From assembly GCF_000601455.1 (NCBI RefSeq), contig NZ_AZQP01000001.1, positions 62,001 to 126,000 of the forward strand: a DNA stretch of 64,000 nucleotides. The letters are read 5' to 3'. This stretch comes from Fervidicella metallireducens AeB. GTDB taxonomy: Bacteria > Bacillota > Clostridia > Clostridiales > Caloramatoraceae. Shown in pieces: positions 1 through 8,503 of the stretch; the stretch's first letter is position 1, and every line of letters begins with the position of its first letter. The position numbers and the translations under genes were made by a program. Under the pieces are notes generated by a model. The model did no database searches and was not told the origin of the DNA. It was given only the letters and a program-made list of their open reading frames with translations.

Positions 1-352
1 TTTTAATGTATATATGATTGATTTTGACTATTGTATACTTGATTCCCACCTGCATGATTTAGCAAGTATAATCATAAGAAATTTAAGATATGGAAACTGG
101 GATATGGAATTAATGGAATATATAATTGATATTTATAGTAATAGAATAACTTTGACTGAGGAGGAGAAATATTTAATCTATTGCTTTATGGAATTTCCAC
201 AGGATTTCTGGCAGGTTGGACTTCAATACTATGTTGAGAAGCAGCCCTGGGAAGAAAGTATATTTTTAAAGAGATTAAAGAAAACAGTTGAGGATAGCAG
301 GGAGAGAATGGAATTTTTAAAAGGTCTTAAAACAAGTTTAATGGAGGTTTAA
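1..352 (+). CDS. CotS-family spore coat kinase-like protein, C-terminal part only
   Basis: The gene enters from outside the window; its reading frame is open from base 2. The visible residues begin NVYMIDFDY, which aligns with the metal-binding VDFDY motif of the two full-length CotS-family proteins at 1676 and 5822, and continue into the same helical C-terminus (PQDFWQVG..YY). CotS/YutH proteins have a choline-kinase-like fold and sit in the spore coat. The HxD catalytic motif would lie upstream and cannot be checked. The first ATG (base 14) is internal to the motif and is not a true start. It is first in an operon with the next three genes. Confidence 0.85.
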   Translation, partial: FNVYMIDFDYCILDSHLHDLASIIIRNLRYGNWDMELMEYIIDIYSNRITLTEEEKYLIYCFMEFPQDFWQVGLQYYVEKQPWEESIFLKRLKKTVEDSRERMEFLKGLKTSLMEV

Positions 353-353
353 C

Positions 354-713
354 ATGTCCCACAAACTTGATGAATTAATATATAAAATCGAGGTATTAAA
401 GACAGAAATAGACGATTTGATGGAGTCTTTGATAGCTGAAAGATTTGTTGGTTTTACCAGGGGTATGGAAGATGAAACTTCAAATCAGGTAAAGGAAGTT
501 AATGAGGCTGAAAATAAAGATTATGATGAGTTTGAGGATGAAATTAAGAAACTTAAGGAAGATGTAAAACTATTAAAAAAGATAAAGAGAAGACAGAGAA
601 AATTAGAGAAGTTAGAAGAAAAAAGAGCTGAAATTATGGATGAGATAGAAAGAAGAAAAGAACAGGAGAGGAGGAAGAGACAAAAGACGGAGAAAAAAAG
701 AAAGAAGCATTAA
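354..713 (+). CDS. Highly charged coiled-coil protein of unknown function
   Basis: A 119-residue protein starts one base after the upstream coat-kinase stop, with GGAGG six bases before the ATG. Residues 1-30 and 58-115 are heptad-like and rich in Lys, Glu and Arg; the middle is acidic, and the last 20 residues are strongly basic, ending KKRKKH. There is no signal peptide or membrane segment, and I recognise no family. Its place between CotS-type genes suggests a spore coat or coat-assembly protein, but that rests on context only. Its length and composition exclude an enzyme domain. Confidence 0.7.
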   Translation: MSHKLDELIYKIEVLKTEIDDLMESLIAERFVGFTRGMEDETSNQVKEVNEAENKDYDEFEDEIKKLKEDVKLLKKIKRRQRKLEKLEEKRAEIMDEIERRKEQERRKRQKTEKKRKKH

Positions 714-728
714 TTGGGGGTTTTCTGG

Positions 729-1676
729 ATGGAGCTTAAAAAGCAGTATAATACAGACACAAACAATATTTCAGAGACGGATAAAGAATACATTTCAAAA
801 CTTTCCCATAAAAACTTTAATTTTATACCAGTTAAATATAAAGAATGGGAGATAACAGCTGCTTTTTCAATAATAGATTATATTTATGGCAATGGTTTTA
901 ATAATATCCAGCCTATAATAAAAACGAATGAAGGGCGGATATTTATCACCGATGGAGATAGCAGGTATATACTTACTGAAGAAGTAGAAGGTGATAAACT
1001 TCAGCTGAACTGCAGTGAAAATCTGGCTTGTTGTGCAGAAATTTTAGCTGAATTTCACAATGCTGCTGAGGGTTTTGTACAGCCTCCTGGAGTAAAGATT
1101 AAGACCAACTGGGGAAAGAGTATAGATAAGTATAGAAATCTGTTTAATGAAACAAGAAAGTTTAAAACATATTTAGATAATGCCGGAACCTTAAATGATT
1201 TTGAGAAATACTCAAGGGAACAAATTGATGAAATATTAAGAAGGGGAAAAGAATCCTTGAAAATTATGAAATCCATCAACTATTTAAAACGCCTAGAGGA
1301 AAGTATGAGAAAAAAAGAGATATGTATTAATGATATATCCGTTAACTTAGCAAAAATTTCAAAGGGTAAAATAGTTATAACAAAGCTTTTTAATTTAGGG
1401 TACAACATGGTTGAAGATGATATAGCTGATCTAGTTAAGCTTGGAATAGAAGAAACGGGAGATAAGGATATTTATAATTATGTATTAGATAGTTACTCTA
1501 AAATCAGACATATTGAAAGAGTTTCCAAAGAGATAATAAAGGCCTACGTCTCTTTTCCTTGTTCTTCTATGAAAACCATAGTAAAGTATACTAAAGACAA
1601 GGATATAAATAAACTACAAAAATTTATGAAATACATTGAAAGAGAATCTATGACTGATATAATGGAGGTGAAATAG
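729..1676 (+). CDS. Divergent CotS-like protein, probable pseudokinase
   Basis: I chose the ATG at 729 because GGGGG lies eight bases upstream; a TTG at 714 is in frame but has no site. The 315-residue protein has the overall layout of CotS-family coat kinases: an N-terminal nucleotide-binding half, an ILAEFHNAA helix matching LAKLHKAG in its neighbour, and a helical C-terminus. Where the neighbours have CHHDxxxHN and VDFDY, this protein reads CINDISVN and ITKLFN. The His and the metal-binding DFD are therefore gone, so phosphotransfer is unlikely. It may act as a structural coat protein or a regulator of its active paralogues. The stop overlaps the next start by one base. Confidence 0.65.
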   Translation: MELKKQYNTDTNNISETDKEYISKLSHKNFNFIPVKYKEWEITAAFSIIDYIYGNGFNNIQPIIKTNEGRIFITDGDSRYILTEEVEGDKLQLNCSENLACCAEILAEFHNAAEGFVQPPGVKIKTNWGKSIDKYRNLFNETRKFKTYLDNAGTLNDFEKYSREQIDEILRRGKESLKIMKSINYLKRLEESMRKKEICINDISVNLAKISKGKIVITKLFNLGYNMVEDDIADLVKLGIEETGDKDIYNYVLDSYSKIRHIERVSKEIIKAYVSFPCSSMKTIVKYTKDKDINKLQKFMKYIERESMTDIMEVK

Positions 1677-2689
1677 TGGAATATAGATATAGAGACAAGG
1701 TGTATTTGTCCAGCTATATGCTTGACACCAGGCTTTTTGATATGTTCGACATAATTGTTGAGGAGGCAACCCCTATAAGGTCAATATATATATTAAAAAC
1801 TGATGATGGTTTGAAGATTTTAAAAAAAGTTGACTATTCTGAGGATGAGCTGACCTTTATATATAATTCTCTTAATGAGATTAGAAAGACATATCCCTAT
1901 GTAATAAATTATAAGAAAAGCATATCCGGTAAACCCTTTGTTGAATATGAAGGTGGAAGGTATGTAATTATAGACTTAATTGAAGGCAGGGAATGCATGT
2001 ATGAAAACCCTCTTGATCTTAAAAATGCAGCAATTGCCCTTGCAAAACTCCATAAGGCAGGAGAAAAATTAAATGTTAATTATTATCCTAAAAATAAACT
2101 TGGTATTATAATTGAAGAGTTCAGAAAAAGAGCAGAGATAATGCAAAAATTCAGGGAGATCGCCCTGATGCACAGGAATAAAAATGATTTCGATAAAATT
2201 TATCTGGAATATTCAGATTACTATATTATGAATATTATTGATGCAGCAGTTCATCTGGAGAAATCAAAATATAAAGAGTTTTGTAAAGAAAAGGGAACTC
2301 TTTGTCATCATGATTTGGCTCATCATAACATTCTTATTGGAAATGATGAAAATGTTTATTTTGTTGATTTTGATTATTCTATTATAGATTTACCTTATCA
2401 TGATATATCAAATATGATTACTAAGGCAGTTAAATATAATGGTTGGAGTATGGATAATGCCAATATAATTATAAATTCATATATGGAAGAGAAAAAACTG
2501 TCCAAAGATGAGCTGGAAGTTCTTTATGGATATTTAATGTTTCCTCAGGATTTTTACGACATTTCTACTTCCTATTATATGAGAACCAGGGACTGGGATG
2601 ATGCTGACTTTGTTAACAAACTCCAGAGAAAAGCTGGCTATAAGGATGAGAGAGAAGAATTTCTTAAGAATTTCAAAAAGAGTGGATAA
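1676..2689 (+). CDS. CotS-family spore coat kinase-like protein
   Basis: A 337-residue protein with a GTG start that shares a base with the upstream TAG; GGAGGTG lies five bases before it. It has the choline/aminoglycoside-kinase-like motifs CHHDLAHHN (catalytic Asp and Asn) and YFVDFDY (metal-binding Asp). Members of this family (CotS, CotI, YutH in Bacillus) are spore coat proteins; CotH is a different kinase family. Substrates are unknown. It ends the operon that begins before the window, and its stop codon lies inside the stem of a bidirectional terminator. Confidence 0.85.
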   Translation: MEYRYRDKVYLSSYMLDTRLFDMFDIIVEEATPIRSIYILKTDDGLKILKKVDYSEDELTFIYNSLNEIRKTYPYVINYKKSISGKPFVEYEGGRYVIIDLIEGRECMYENPLDLKNAAIALAKLHKAGEKLNVNYYPKNKLGIIIEEFRKRAEIMQKFREIALMHRNKNDFDKIYLEYSDYYIMNIIDAAVHLEKSKYKEFCKEKGTLCHHDLAHHNILIGNDENVYFVDFDYSIIDLPYHDISNMITKAVKYNGWSMDNANIIINSYMEEKKLSKDELEVLYGYLMFPQDFYDISTSYYMRTRDWDDADFVNKLQRKAGYKDEREEFLKNFKKSG

Positions 2690-2708
2690 TGTAAATCCAC
2701 TCTTTTTT
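2675..2708. terminator. Bidirectional terminator between coat kinase and glycosyltransferase
   Basis: AAAAAGAGTGGAT (2675-2687) pairs with ATCCACTCTTTTT (2695-2707) around a seven-base loop. T-runs occur on both strands, which fits the convergent genes. The left arm overlaps the coat-kinase stop codon. Confidence 0.85.
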
Positions 2709-2715
2709 GAAGTTT

Positions 2716-3849
2716 TTATTTTTTATATTCAGCTATTGTTTTACAGTATGCTTCAATAGTTTCGATTGCGGTTTTTTTCCAAGAAAACATTGTACTTCGT
2801 TTCAAACCTTTAAAGGACAGGGAATTTCTAAAATCTGAATCCTCAATAAGCAAAAACAGCTTTTCAGAAATATCCCTAACATCAAATGGGTTTATATACA
2901 AAGCATCATCACCAAGAACTTCGGGAATTGAAGTTACATTTGAGGCAATAGTTGGTGTACCACAAGCCATAGCTTCAAGAGGAGGAAGTCCAAAGCCTTC
3001 ATAAAGGGAGGGATAGCAAAAAATATCAGCAGCATTATAAAAAATTGGAAGTTCATCAACGGGTATATAACCAGGAAATATTACATCCTCCTTTATATTA
3101 AGCTTATATGCAAGGTCACGATAGTCGTAATATGAACGTCCCTTTTTCCCCAGAATTACAAGGAAATATTTTTCTTTCAATTTAGGTTTAATAATACTGA
3201 AGGCTTCGATTAAACCCATTATATTCTTTCTTGGACTGAAACCGCCTACATAAAGTATAAATTTTTCGTCAATATCATATTTGCTTTTAATCAAAGCTTT
3301 ACAAAGTTTTTTGTTTCGGGGATAATAAATATCCTCTGCTGCAAGATGGGTAACATATATTTTTTCCAGAGGGAAGTTAAGAGCCTTTGCTATATCTTTT
3401 TTAGAATATTCCGAGACTGTAATTATTGAATCACATAAAGGAATAATCTCAGGTATTTCTCTGGTGTATATGTCTAAATACTGTGGTCCAACTGTTTCAG
3501 GAAGCTTGTATGGTATAATATCGTGGAGAGTTATAACAAAGGGACAGGATTTTTCTCTTGGCAGACCTATTCCATTCTGGGGTACATGATAGATATCTAT
3601 TTTTGTATTGGTTAATATATTAGGGATATCAACTTCTTCCCAGAAATTATCTTTTCTATCCTCTGATATCAGACGAATATCTATGTTTTCACCAGGGTTT
3701 ATGTCCGAAATATTTTCATCAGGTAAAAACAGAAGATATTTATTATATTTGTCCATCAGATTTATATTATATATTAATTGATAGGTGTATGTCCCTATAC
3801 CTGTTCCTCGATACCATCTTGCAGCACGAGCATCGATTCCGATATTCAT
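2716..3849 (-). CDS. GT4-type glycosyltransferase
   Basis: A 377-residue protein with the GT-B layout of glycosyltransferase family 4 (RfaB/mannosyltransferase type). The N-terminus is MNIGIDARA with a GTGIGTYT loop. The middle has LYVGGFSPRKN, the usual start of the donor domain, and the C-terminal half carries EGFGLPPLEAMACGTP, where the first Glu contacts the nucleotide-sugar ribose and phosphate. The neighbourhood of coat genes suggests spore-surface glycosylation, as for the CotSA-type glycosyltransferase next to cotS in Bacillus. That role is inferred; acceptor and sugar are unknown. It has its own ATG start and runs against the coat operon. Confidence 0.85.
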   Translation of the reverse strand: MNIGIDARAARWYRGTGIGTYTYQLIYNINLMDKYNKYLLFLPDENISDINPGENIDIRLISEDRKDNFWEEVDIPNILTNTKIDIYHVPQNGIGLPREKSCPFVITLHDIIPYKLPETVGPQYLDIYTREIPEIIPLCDSIITVSEYSKKDIAKALNFPLEKIYVTHLAAEDIYYPRNKKLCKALIKSKYDIDEKFILYVGGFSPRKNIMGLIEAFSIIKPKLKEKYFLVILGKKGRSYYDYRDLAYKLNIKEDVIFPGYIPVDELPIFYNAADIFCYPSLYEGFGLPPLEAMACGTPTIASNVTSIPEVLGDDALYINPFDVRDISEKLFLLIEDSDFRNSLSFKGLKRSTMFSWKKTAIETIEAYCKTIAEYKK

Positions 3850-3914
3850 AAAAACCTCACAAAATAATGATTCTATATCATAATATGGAAGTTTTTAATC
3901 ATAGGTGAATAAGT

Positions 3915-5681
3915 TTAATTACAAAGGTTAATAAATTTTTCAATATCTTCAGCTACAATATTTAAAGAACTTCTCCAAAAATCAATGGAATGTATATCTA
4001 TACCCATAAGAGAAGTAATATCTGCAATTTTCATTTTTCCAGTTACAGAAAGCAGTCTATCGTAATCTTCAACAAATTCTGCTCCCCTATTTATATATTC
4101 AGCATAAAGGCCCTTTGCAAATAAAAGACCAAAGGCATATGGGAAATTATAAAAGTTTCTTTCCGGATAATAGTAATGGGGTTTATTAACCCACATATAA
4201 GGATGAAGATAACTGTTGTCTAGTCCATTTCCATAAGCTTCTCTTTGGGCATTAAGCATTATTTCATTAAGCTCATTAACAGATAATGAACCCTTTTCCC
4301 TGCGTCTAAATAATTCACTTTCAAATAAAAATCTGCTGTATATATCTACGATAACCTGAGCAGCTCCCTGAAGATCACTTTCAAGTATTGTAAAGGCTTC
4401 TTCTTTGGAAGCATCTTTTAAAGCGGCATTTTTGATTATAGTTTCACAGAAAATAGAAGCTGTTTCAGCAATAGGCATAGGATATCTACTGTTTAAATAT
4501 GTTTCATCCTTGAGACAATATCCATGGTATGCATGTCCAAGTTCATGTGCCAAGGTTGACACATTGTTGAAGCTTCCAGTAAAATTGGCTAAAATTCTGC
4601 TTTCCTTAATTGGATGAAGATTTGAGCAGAAAGCTCCTCCACGTTTTCCCTGTCTTGGTTCTGCATCTATCCATTGTTCATTGAATGCCCTTTCAGCAAG
4701 ATTGGCTAGTTTTTCGCTGAAGGAGCGAAAATTCTTTATAATGAATTCACGTGCTTCATCATATGTAAATTTCATATCTGCATCACCAACAGGAGCAAAT
4801 AAATCATAAAAAGGCAGGCCATTGTCATGACCTAAAATTTCAGCTTTTTTTCTATAATATCTACGAAATACTGGGAGATACTCCTTAATTGCAGAAATCA
4901 TTGCATCAAGAGTTTCCTGGTCCATCCTTGAATCCAGCAGAGTTTTTTCCAGTGGTGATTTATATCCTCTTAACTTTGAGATAGTTATTACTTCTCCCTT
5001 TATTCCGTTTAAAGCTGCTGCTGATGAATCAGCAATTTTTTCATAGGATTTAAGTTCAGCTTCATATGCTGATTTTCTAATAGACTGGTTCCTATCAAAT
5101 GCCATATTTCTGACAACAGGAAGAGGCAGATGCTTTAATTCACCATCTAATGTTATATCAACTAAAAGAGTTGAGGTAAGTAGTTCCTGAAGTTTGTTCC
5201 AAGCATTAGAACCGGTGTTTTTCATTTTTGATATAATTACTTCTTCCTTTTCACTTAAAAGATATTTATTTTTTTCTAATATCTGCTTTATATAAAAACC
5301 ATGTTCATTGAGGAATGGATTTTCAGAGATTATATCTTCAATGTTATCTATGGAACTGACCCATTTTTCAAATAACACCAATGGTTTAGTCAGTTCTGTG
5401 GCTTTTTCCTCAAGTTCATCCTGGATTTTTAAAGCAGTTTCATTTTTAGCATCTACGCTTAGTGTAAGATGTGCATAGCTTGATAATTTAGAAAAGAGAT
5501 CATAGAATTCATTTTGTTTTTTAATAAAGAACTGAAGTTTTTCTGATGCAGATTCAGTTGTCTTGAAATTACCTTCGCACCAGTTTCTAATATTTTCAAT
5601 TTCAGAGTTAAGTTTTTCATAATCTTTGCAGAAATTTTCATCATTAAAATTACTGTAAAGACTATCAAGGCTCCATCTCAT
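3915..5681 (-). CDS. pepF: Oligoendopeptidase F, M3 family zinc metallopeptidase
   Basis: A 588-residue cytosolic peptidase with HELGH at residues 379-383 (the two zinc His and the catalytic Glu), followed by the family-typical AYHG. Length and the N-terminal helical domain match PepF/M3B enzymes, which cut peptides of about 7-17 residues. GGAGG lies six bases before the ATG. It is probably a single-gene unit. In an amino-acid fermenter it would supply free amino acids; a sporulation role, as proposed for some Bacillus PepF proteins, is possible but not shown here. Confidence 0.92.
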   Translation of the reverse strand: MRWSLDSLYSNFNDENFCKDYEKLNSEIENIRNWCEGNFKTTESASEKLQFFIKKQNEFYDLFSKLSSYAHLTLSVDAKNETALKIQDELEEKATELTKPLVLFEKWVSSIDNIEDIISENPFLNEHGFYIKQILEKNKYLLSEKEEVIISKMKNTGSNAWNKLQELLTSTLLVDITLDGELKHLPLPVVRNMAFDRNQSIRKSAYEAELKSYEKIADSSAAALNGIKGEVITISKLRGYKSPLEKTLLDSRMDQETLDAMISAIKEYLPVFRRYYRKKAEILGHDNGLPFYDLFAPVGDADMKFTYDEAREFIIKNFRSFSEKLANLAERAFNEQWIDAEPRQGKRGGAFCSNLHPIKESRILANFTGSFNNVSTLAHELGHAYHGYCLKDETYLNSRYPMPIAETASIFCETIIKNAALKDASKEEAFTILESDLQGAAQVIVDIYSRFLFESELFRRREKGSLSVNELNEIMLNAQREAYGNGLDNSYLHPYMWVNKPHYYYPERNFYNFPYAFGLLFAKGLYAEYINRGAEFVEDYDRLLSVTGKMKIADITSLMGIDIHSIDFWRSSLNIVAEDIEKFINLCN

Positions 5682-5756
5682 ACCAATACCTCCTTAATTT
5701 ACAATATTTTTACTTTATAGTACATTTAATTTTGAATAAAATCAACAAATAAAATT

Positions 5757-5783
5757 AACTTTTAGGACAATTATCATATATTG
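5757..5783 (+). promoter_or_regulatory. Possible sigma-K-type promoter for the coat kinase gene
   Basis: AAC (5757-5759) and CATATATTG (5775-5783) are separated by 15 bases. The mother-cell sigma-K consensus is AC, 16-17 bases, CATAnnnTA. Spacing is one short and the last element base differs, so this is weak. Confidence 0.3.
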
Positions 5784-5821
5784 CTAGATTAATGCATATA
5801 AGATATGGAGGGGGTGATTTT

Positions 5822-6817
5822 ATGGTAAGGGAAACAGAAATATCAACACAATTTGGATTTAGAATAATTGAAATTATACCAATGAGGGGAGTATATTTAT
5901 TAAAAACAGACAAAGGAGATAAATGTTTAAAAAAGGTTAATTACGGTTTACAGAAATTAATGTATCTATATAATGCAAAAGAACATATAATAAAAAACGG
6001 ATTTAAAAATATAGACATGTATTTATTAACCCCCACAGGTGTACCCTATGCACTAGTAAATGATGATGTTTACGTTGTTACTGAATGGATTGATGGAAGA
6101 GAATGTGACTTCAGAGATGAAGAGGATTTAAAACAGGCATCAAAGCTATTGGGGGAATTTCATCTATTAGCAAGGGGATTTATTCCAGATGAAAGTGTAA
6201 GGATGAGAAATGATATTGGAAAACTTGAAAAAACCTTGGAAAAAAGGCTGTCTACATTGAATAAAATGAGGGATATGGCAAGAAAGAACAAGAGAAAAAC
6301 GGATTTTGATATTATGTATTTATCCAATGTTGACTTTTATATAAAGCTTGGGCAACAAGCATTAAATACTTTGGATATTGAAGCATACAACAGGGTATGT
6401 CAGGCAGCTTTAGAGGATAACGTATTATGTCATCATGATTATACTTATCACAATATAATAATGGGTAATGATGGTCAAAATTACATCGTAGATTTTGATT
6501 ATTGCAAAGCTGAAATTCAAATATACGATGTATCTACTTTGATGGTAAAATCGTTAAAGAGATTGGAATGGAATCCAGAGACTGCAAAGGCAATACTTGA
6601 GGCATACAGTCAGGTGAAACCAATAACCAGTGATGAGTTAAATATACTAAAGACTTTACTTGTGTTCCCACAAAGATTCTGGAGACTTGCAAATAGATAT
6701 TATTATAAAGAATCAAGATGGAATACAGATACCTTTAGTAAGAAGATGTCAGAAATAATAAATGAAAGAGAACAATACATGAATTTTATAGAAAACATTG
6801 ATAGTATTCTTTATTAA
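5822..6817 (+). CDS. CotS-family spore coat kinase-like protein
   Basis: I chose the ATG at 5822 because GGAGGGGG lies just upstream; an ATG at 5792 is in frame but has no site. The 331-residue protein has CHHDYTYHN and YIVDFDY, the catalytic and metal-binding motifs of the CotS group, so it looks active. It is clearly paralogous to the products at 1676 and at the left edge, giving at least four family members in 7 kb. It is followed by a terminator and then yabG, whose Bacillus counterpart is a coat-processing protease. Role in the spore coat is inferred from family and context. Confidence 0.83.
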   Translation: MVRETEISTQFGFRIIEIIPMRGVYLLKTDKGDKCLKKVNYGLQKLMYLYNAKEHIIKNGFKNIDMYLLTPTGVPYALVNDDVYVVTEWIDGRECDFRDEEDLKQASKLLGEFHLLARGFIPDESVRMRNDIGKLEKTLEKRLSTLNKMRDMARKNKRKTDFDIMYLSNVDFYIKLGQQALNTLDIEAYNRVCQAALEDNVLCHHDYTYHNIIMGNDGQNYIVDFDYCKAEIQIYDVSTLMVKSLKRLEWNPETAKAILEAYSQVKPITSDELNILKTLLVFPQRFWRLANRYYYKESRWNTDTFSKKMSEIINEREQYMNFIENIDSILY

Positions 6818-6862
6818 GCATAGGGAATAAATTATGGTTTTTGTGGATATGAAAATAAGAGA

Positions 6863-6897
6863 TTAACACCGATAGAAGTATTCGGTGTTAATTTTTT
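6863..6897 (+). terminator. Intrinsic terminator after coat kinase gene
   Basis: A ten-base-pair stem (6863-6872 with 6882-6891, core AACACCGA/TCGGTGTT) is followed by six T. Confidence 0.85.
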
Positions 6898-6903
6898 GAG
6901 ATT

Positions 6904-6931
6904 AACATAAAATAACCAGATTCATATAATA
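6904..6931 (+). promoter_or_regulatory. Sigma-K-type promoter of yabG
   Basis: AAC (6904-6906), a 16-base spacer and CATATAATA (6923-6931) match the mother-cell sigma-K consensus AC-16/17-CATAnnnTA. The yabG start is 30 bases downstream. Bacillus yabG is known to be sigma-K dependent. Confidence 0.6.
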
Positions 6932-6960
6932 TAGTATAAGAATAATGCAGGAGTGATTAA

Positions 6961-7833
6961 ATGGAGGAGTACAGTGTGGGGGATGTGGTAATAAGAAAGT
7001 CATACGGTGGTGATGTCTATTTTAAAATAGTGCAGATTGTAAAAAAACAGGATGGACAGAATCTTTATATTTTAAAAGGCACCAATTTAAGAATAATGGC
7101 AGATGCACCACAGAATGATCTTGAAAAGCCAGGGCTGAATAAAATAAGTGATAACAATGATGTTTTTAACAAAAGAATAAATTCATTGATGAAAAAGATT
7201 TTAATGCAGAGGAAGAACAATACATCTTCAAGGGGGGGGCTTATGCAAAAGACAAAAGATGGGTTAGCCTTCGGAAGAGCTGGAAGGGTTCTTCATATCG
7301 ATGGAGATGAAGAATATATGAATATCTGTGTAAGGGGTTATAAACAGCTTGGTATCGAATGTGTAGGAAAAATGGTTCCTGAAATGCAGCAACCCCAGGT
7401 AATTTTAAATCTTTTAAAGGAATATAGACCAGATATTCTAGTATTAACAGGTCATGATGGGATGATAAAGGGCAGCCAGAACTATTTAAGTCTTGATAGC
7501 TACAGAAACTCTAAATATTTTGTAGAGGCTGTTAAAAAGGCCAGAGAATATCAATCCTCCTATGATGAGCTGGTAATATTTGCTGGAGCATGTCAATCAA
7601 ATTTCGAAGCATTAATTGAAGCTGGTGCTAATTTTGCAAGTTCTCCACAAAGAGTATTAATACATGCATTGGATCCAGTTTTTATTTGTGAAAAGGTTGC
7701 CTTCAGTAATATATCTAAATTTGTATCTCCTGATGAGGCACTGGAGAATACAGTAACTGGAGTTAAGGGACTTGGTGGGTTGCAAACAAGAGGAAAGTTC
7801 AGAGAAGGTATGCCAAAATCTGCATACTCATAG
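6961..7833 (+). CDS. yabG: Sporulation-specific protease YabG
   Basis: A 290-residue protein with an N-terminal small beta domain (YSVGDVVIRKSYGGD) and a Cys-peptidase-like C-terminal half with FAGACQSN, Cys211 being the candidate nucleophile, and a preceding VLTGHDG. In Bacillus YabG processes coat proteins; in C. difficile it processes CspBA and SipL/SpoIVA-related proteins during spore assembly. GGAG lies seven bases before the ATG. It has its own promoter, and sipL, which encodes one of its known partners, lies 1 kb downstream. Confidence 0.92.
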   Translation: MEEYSVGDVVIRKSYGGDVYFKIVQIVKKQDGQNLYILKGTNLRIMADAPQNDLEKPGLNKISDNNDVFNKRINSLMKKILMQRKNNTSSRGGLMQKTKDGLAFGRAGRVLHIDGDEEYMNICVRGYKQLGIECVGKMVPEMQQPQVILNLLKEYRPDILVLTGHDGMIKGSQNYLSLDSYRNSKYFVEAVKKAREYQSSYDELVIFAGACQSNFEALIEAGANFASSPQRVLIHALDPVFICEKVAFSNISKFVSPDEALENTVTGVKGLGGLQTRGKFREGMPKSAYS

Positions 7834-7841
7834 AAATTTAA

Positions 7842-7933
7842 AACACTGAAAAGCCCATATAATCCTAAAAAGCCAATAAAATTTTCTTTAATTTGAATGA
7901 TTGGCTGATAAGGTTATGGGCTTTAATAGTGTT
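7842..7933. repeat. Long nested inverted repeat after yabG
   Basis: Three perfect arm pairs nest symmetrically: AACACT (7842-7847) with AGTGTT (7928-7933), AAGCCCATA (7851-7859) with TATGGGCTT (7915-7923), and AGCCAAT (7871-7877) with ATTGGCT (7900-7906). The loop is 22 bases. No T-run follows, so it is not a standard terminator. It could be a transcribed structured RNA or a decayed miniature element. Confidence 0.7.
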
Positions 7934-8105
7934 ATCCTATAATTTGAACAAAACAATACCCCTTAAACTATTGTTGATTCTTCATTTATTGGGTTTTATA
8001 AAAAATCAAGTTGAAAATGAAGTAAAAATTTAATAAAAATAAAAGATTTATAATACAATCAGGCAATTAACATTTTATTTACATTGTATACATAAAATTT
8101 TAATA

Positions 8106-8134
8106 TTGACACTTTGAATAAATACTGATAAAAT
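8106..8134 (+). promoter_or_regulatory. Sigma-A promoter of veg
   Basis: TTGACA (8106-8111), a 17-base spacer and TAAAAT (8129-8134) lie about 68 bases before the veg start. Bacillus veg is known for a very strong sigma-A promoter. Confidence 0.75.
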
Positions 8135-8201
8135 ATAATATTTTTATTGACTAATTAGTTTTTTTGGTGTAATATTGTATATGTGGAAAGAGGGTGTTTG
8201 T

Positions 8202-8462
8202 ATGAGAGGAAAAGAAGTTTTAAGTGCCATAAAAAATGATATTGAGGGGCACATAGGAGAAAAAGTTCTTCTTAAGGCAAATAGCGGACGAAGAAAGGTA
8301 GTAGTTAAAGAAGGCATCCTTGAAAAGACATATCCTAATATATTTGTTGTAAGGGTCGAAGGAAATGACAATAGCTCAAGAACTATTTCATACAGCTATT
8401 CGGATATTTTAACAAAAACAGTTCAATTAGTGTATAAAAAGGGTAATGTTGCAATAGGATAA
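8202..8462 (+). CDS. veg: Veg family protein
   Basis: An 86-residue protein from the ATG at 8202, chosen over an upstream ATG at 8175 because AGAGGGTG lies before it. The body (GHIGEKVLLKANSGRRK, SYSYSDILTKTV) is the conserved Veg domain, a small SH3-like beta-barrel. In Bacillus Veg is a highly expressed vegetative protein linked to biofilm gene control and spore outgrowth; its molecular activity is not established. The yabG-veg-sipL-ispE order is typical of clostridia. Confidence 0.92.
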   Translation: MRGKEVLSAIKNDIEGHIGEKVLLKANSGRRKVVVKEGILEKTYPNIFVVRVEGNDNSSRTISYSYSDILTKTVQLVYKKGNVAIG

Positions 8463-8487
8463 ACCGATTTATTCGGTTTATTTTTTT
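8460..8487 (+). terminator. First terminator after veg
   Basis: TAAACCGA pairs with TCGGTTTA (8473-8480), followed by seven T. The stem includes part of the stop codon. Confidence 0.85.
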
Positions 8488-8503
8488 ATGTAAGATTTTA
8501 AAT

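Larger units (their letters stand above)
7834..8201. other. Intergenic region yabG-veg
   Basis: There is no gene-like frame here. It holds a long nested inverted repeat just after yabG, an AT-rich stretch and a sigma-A promoter for veg. Confidence 0.7.
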
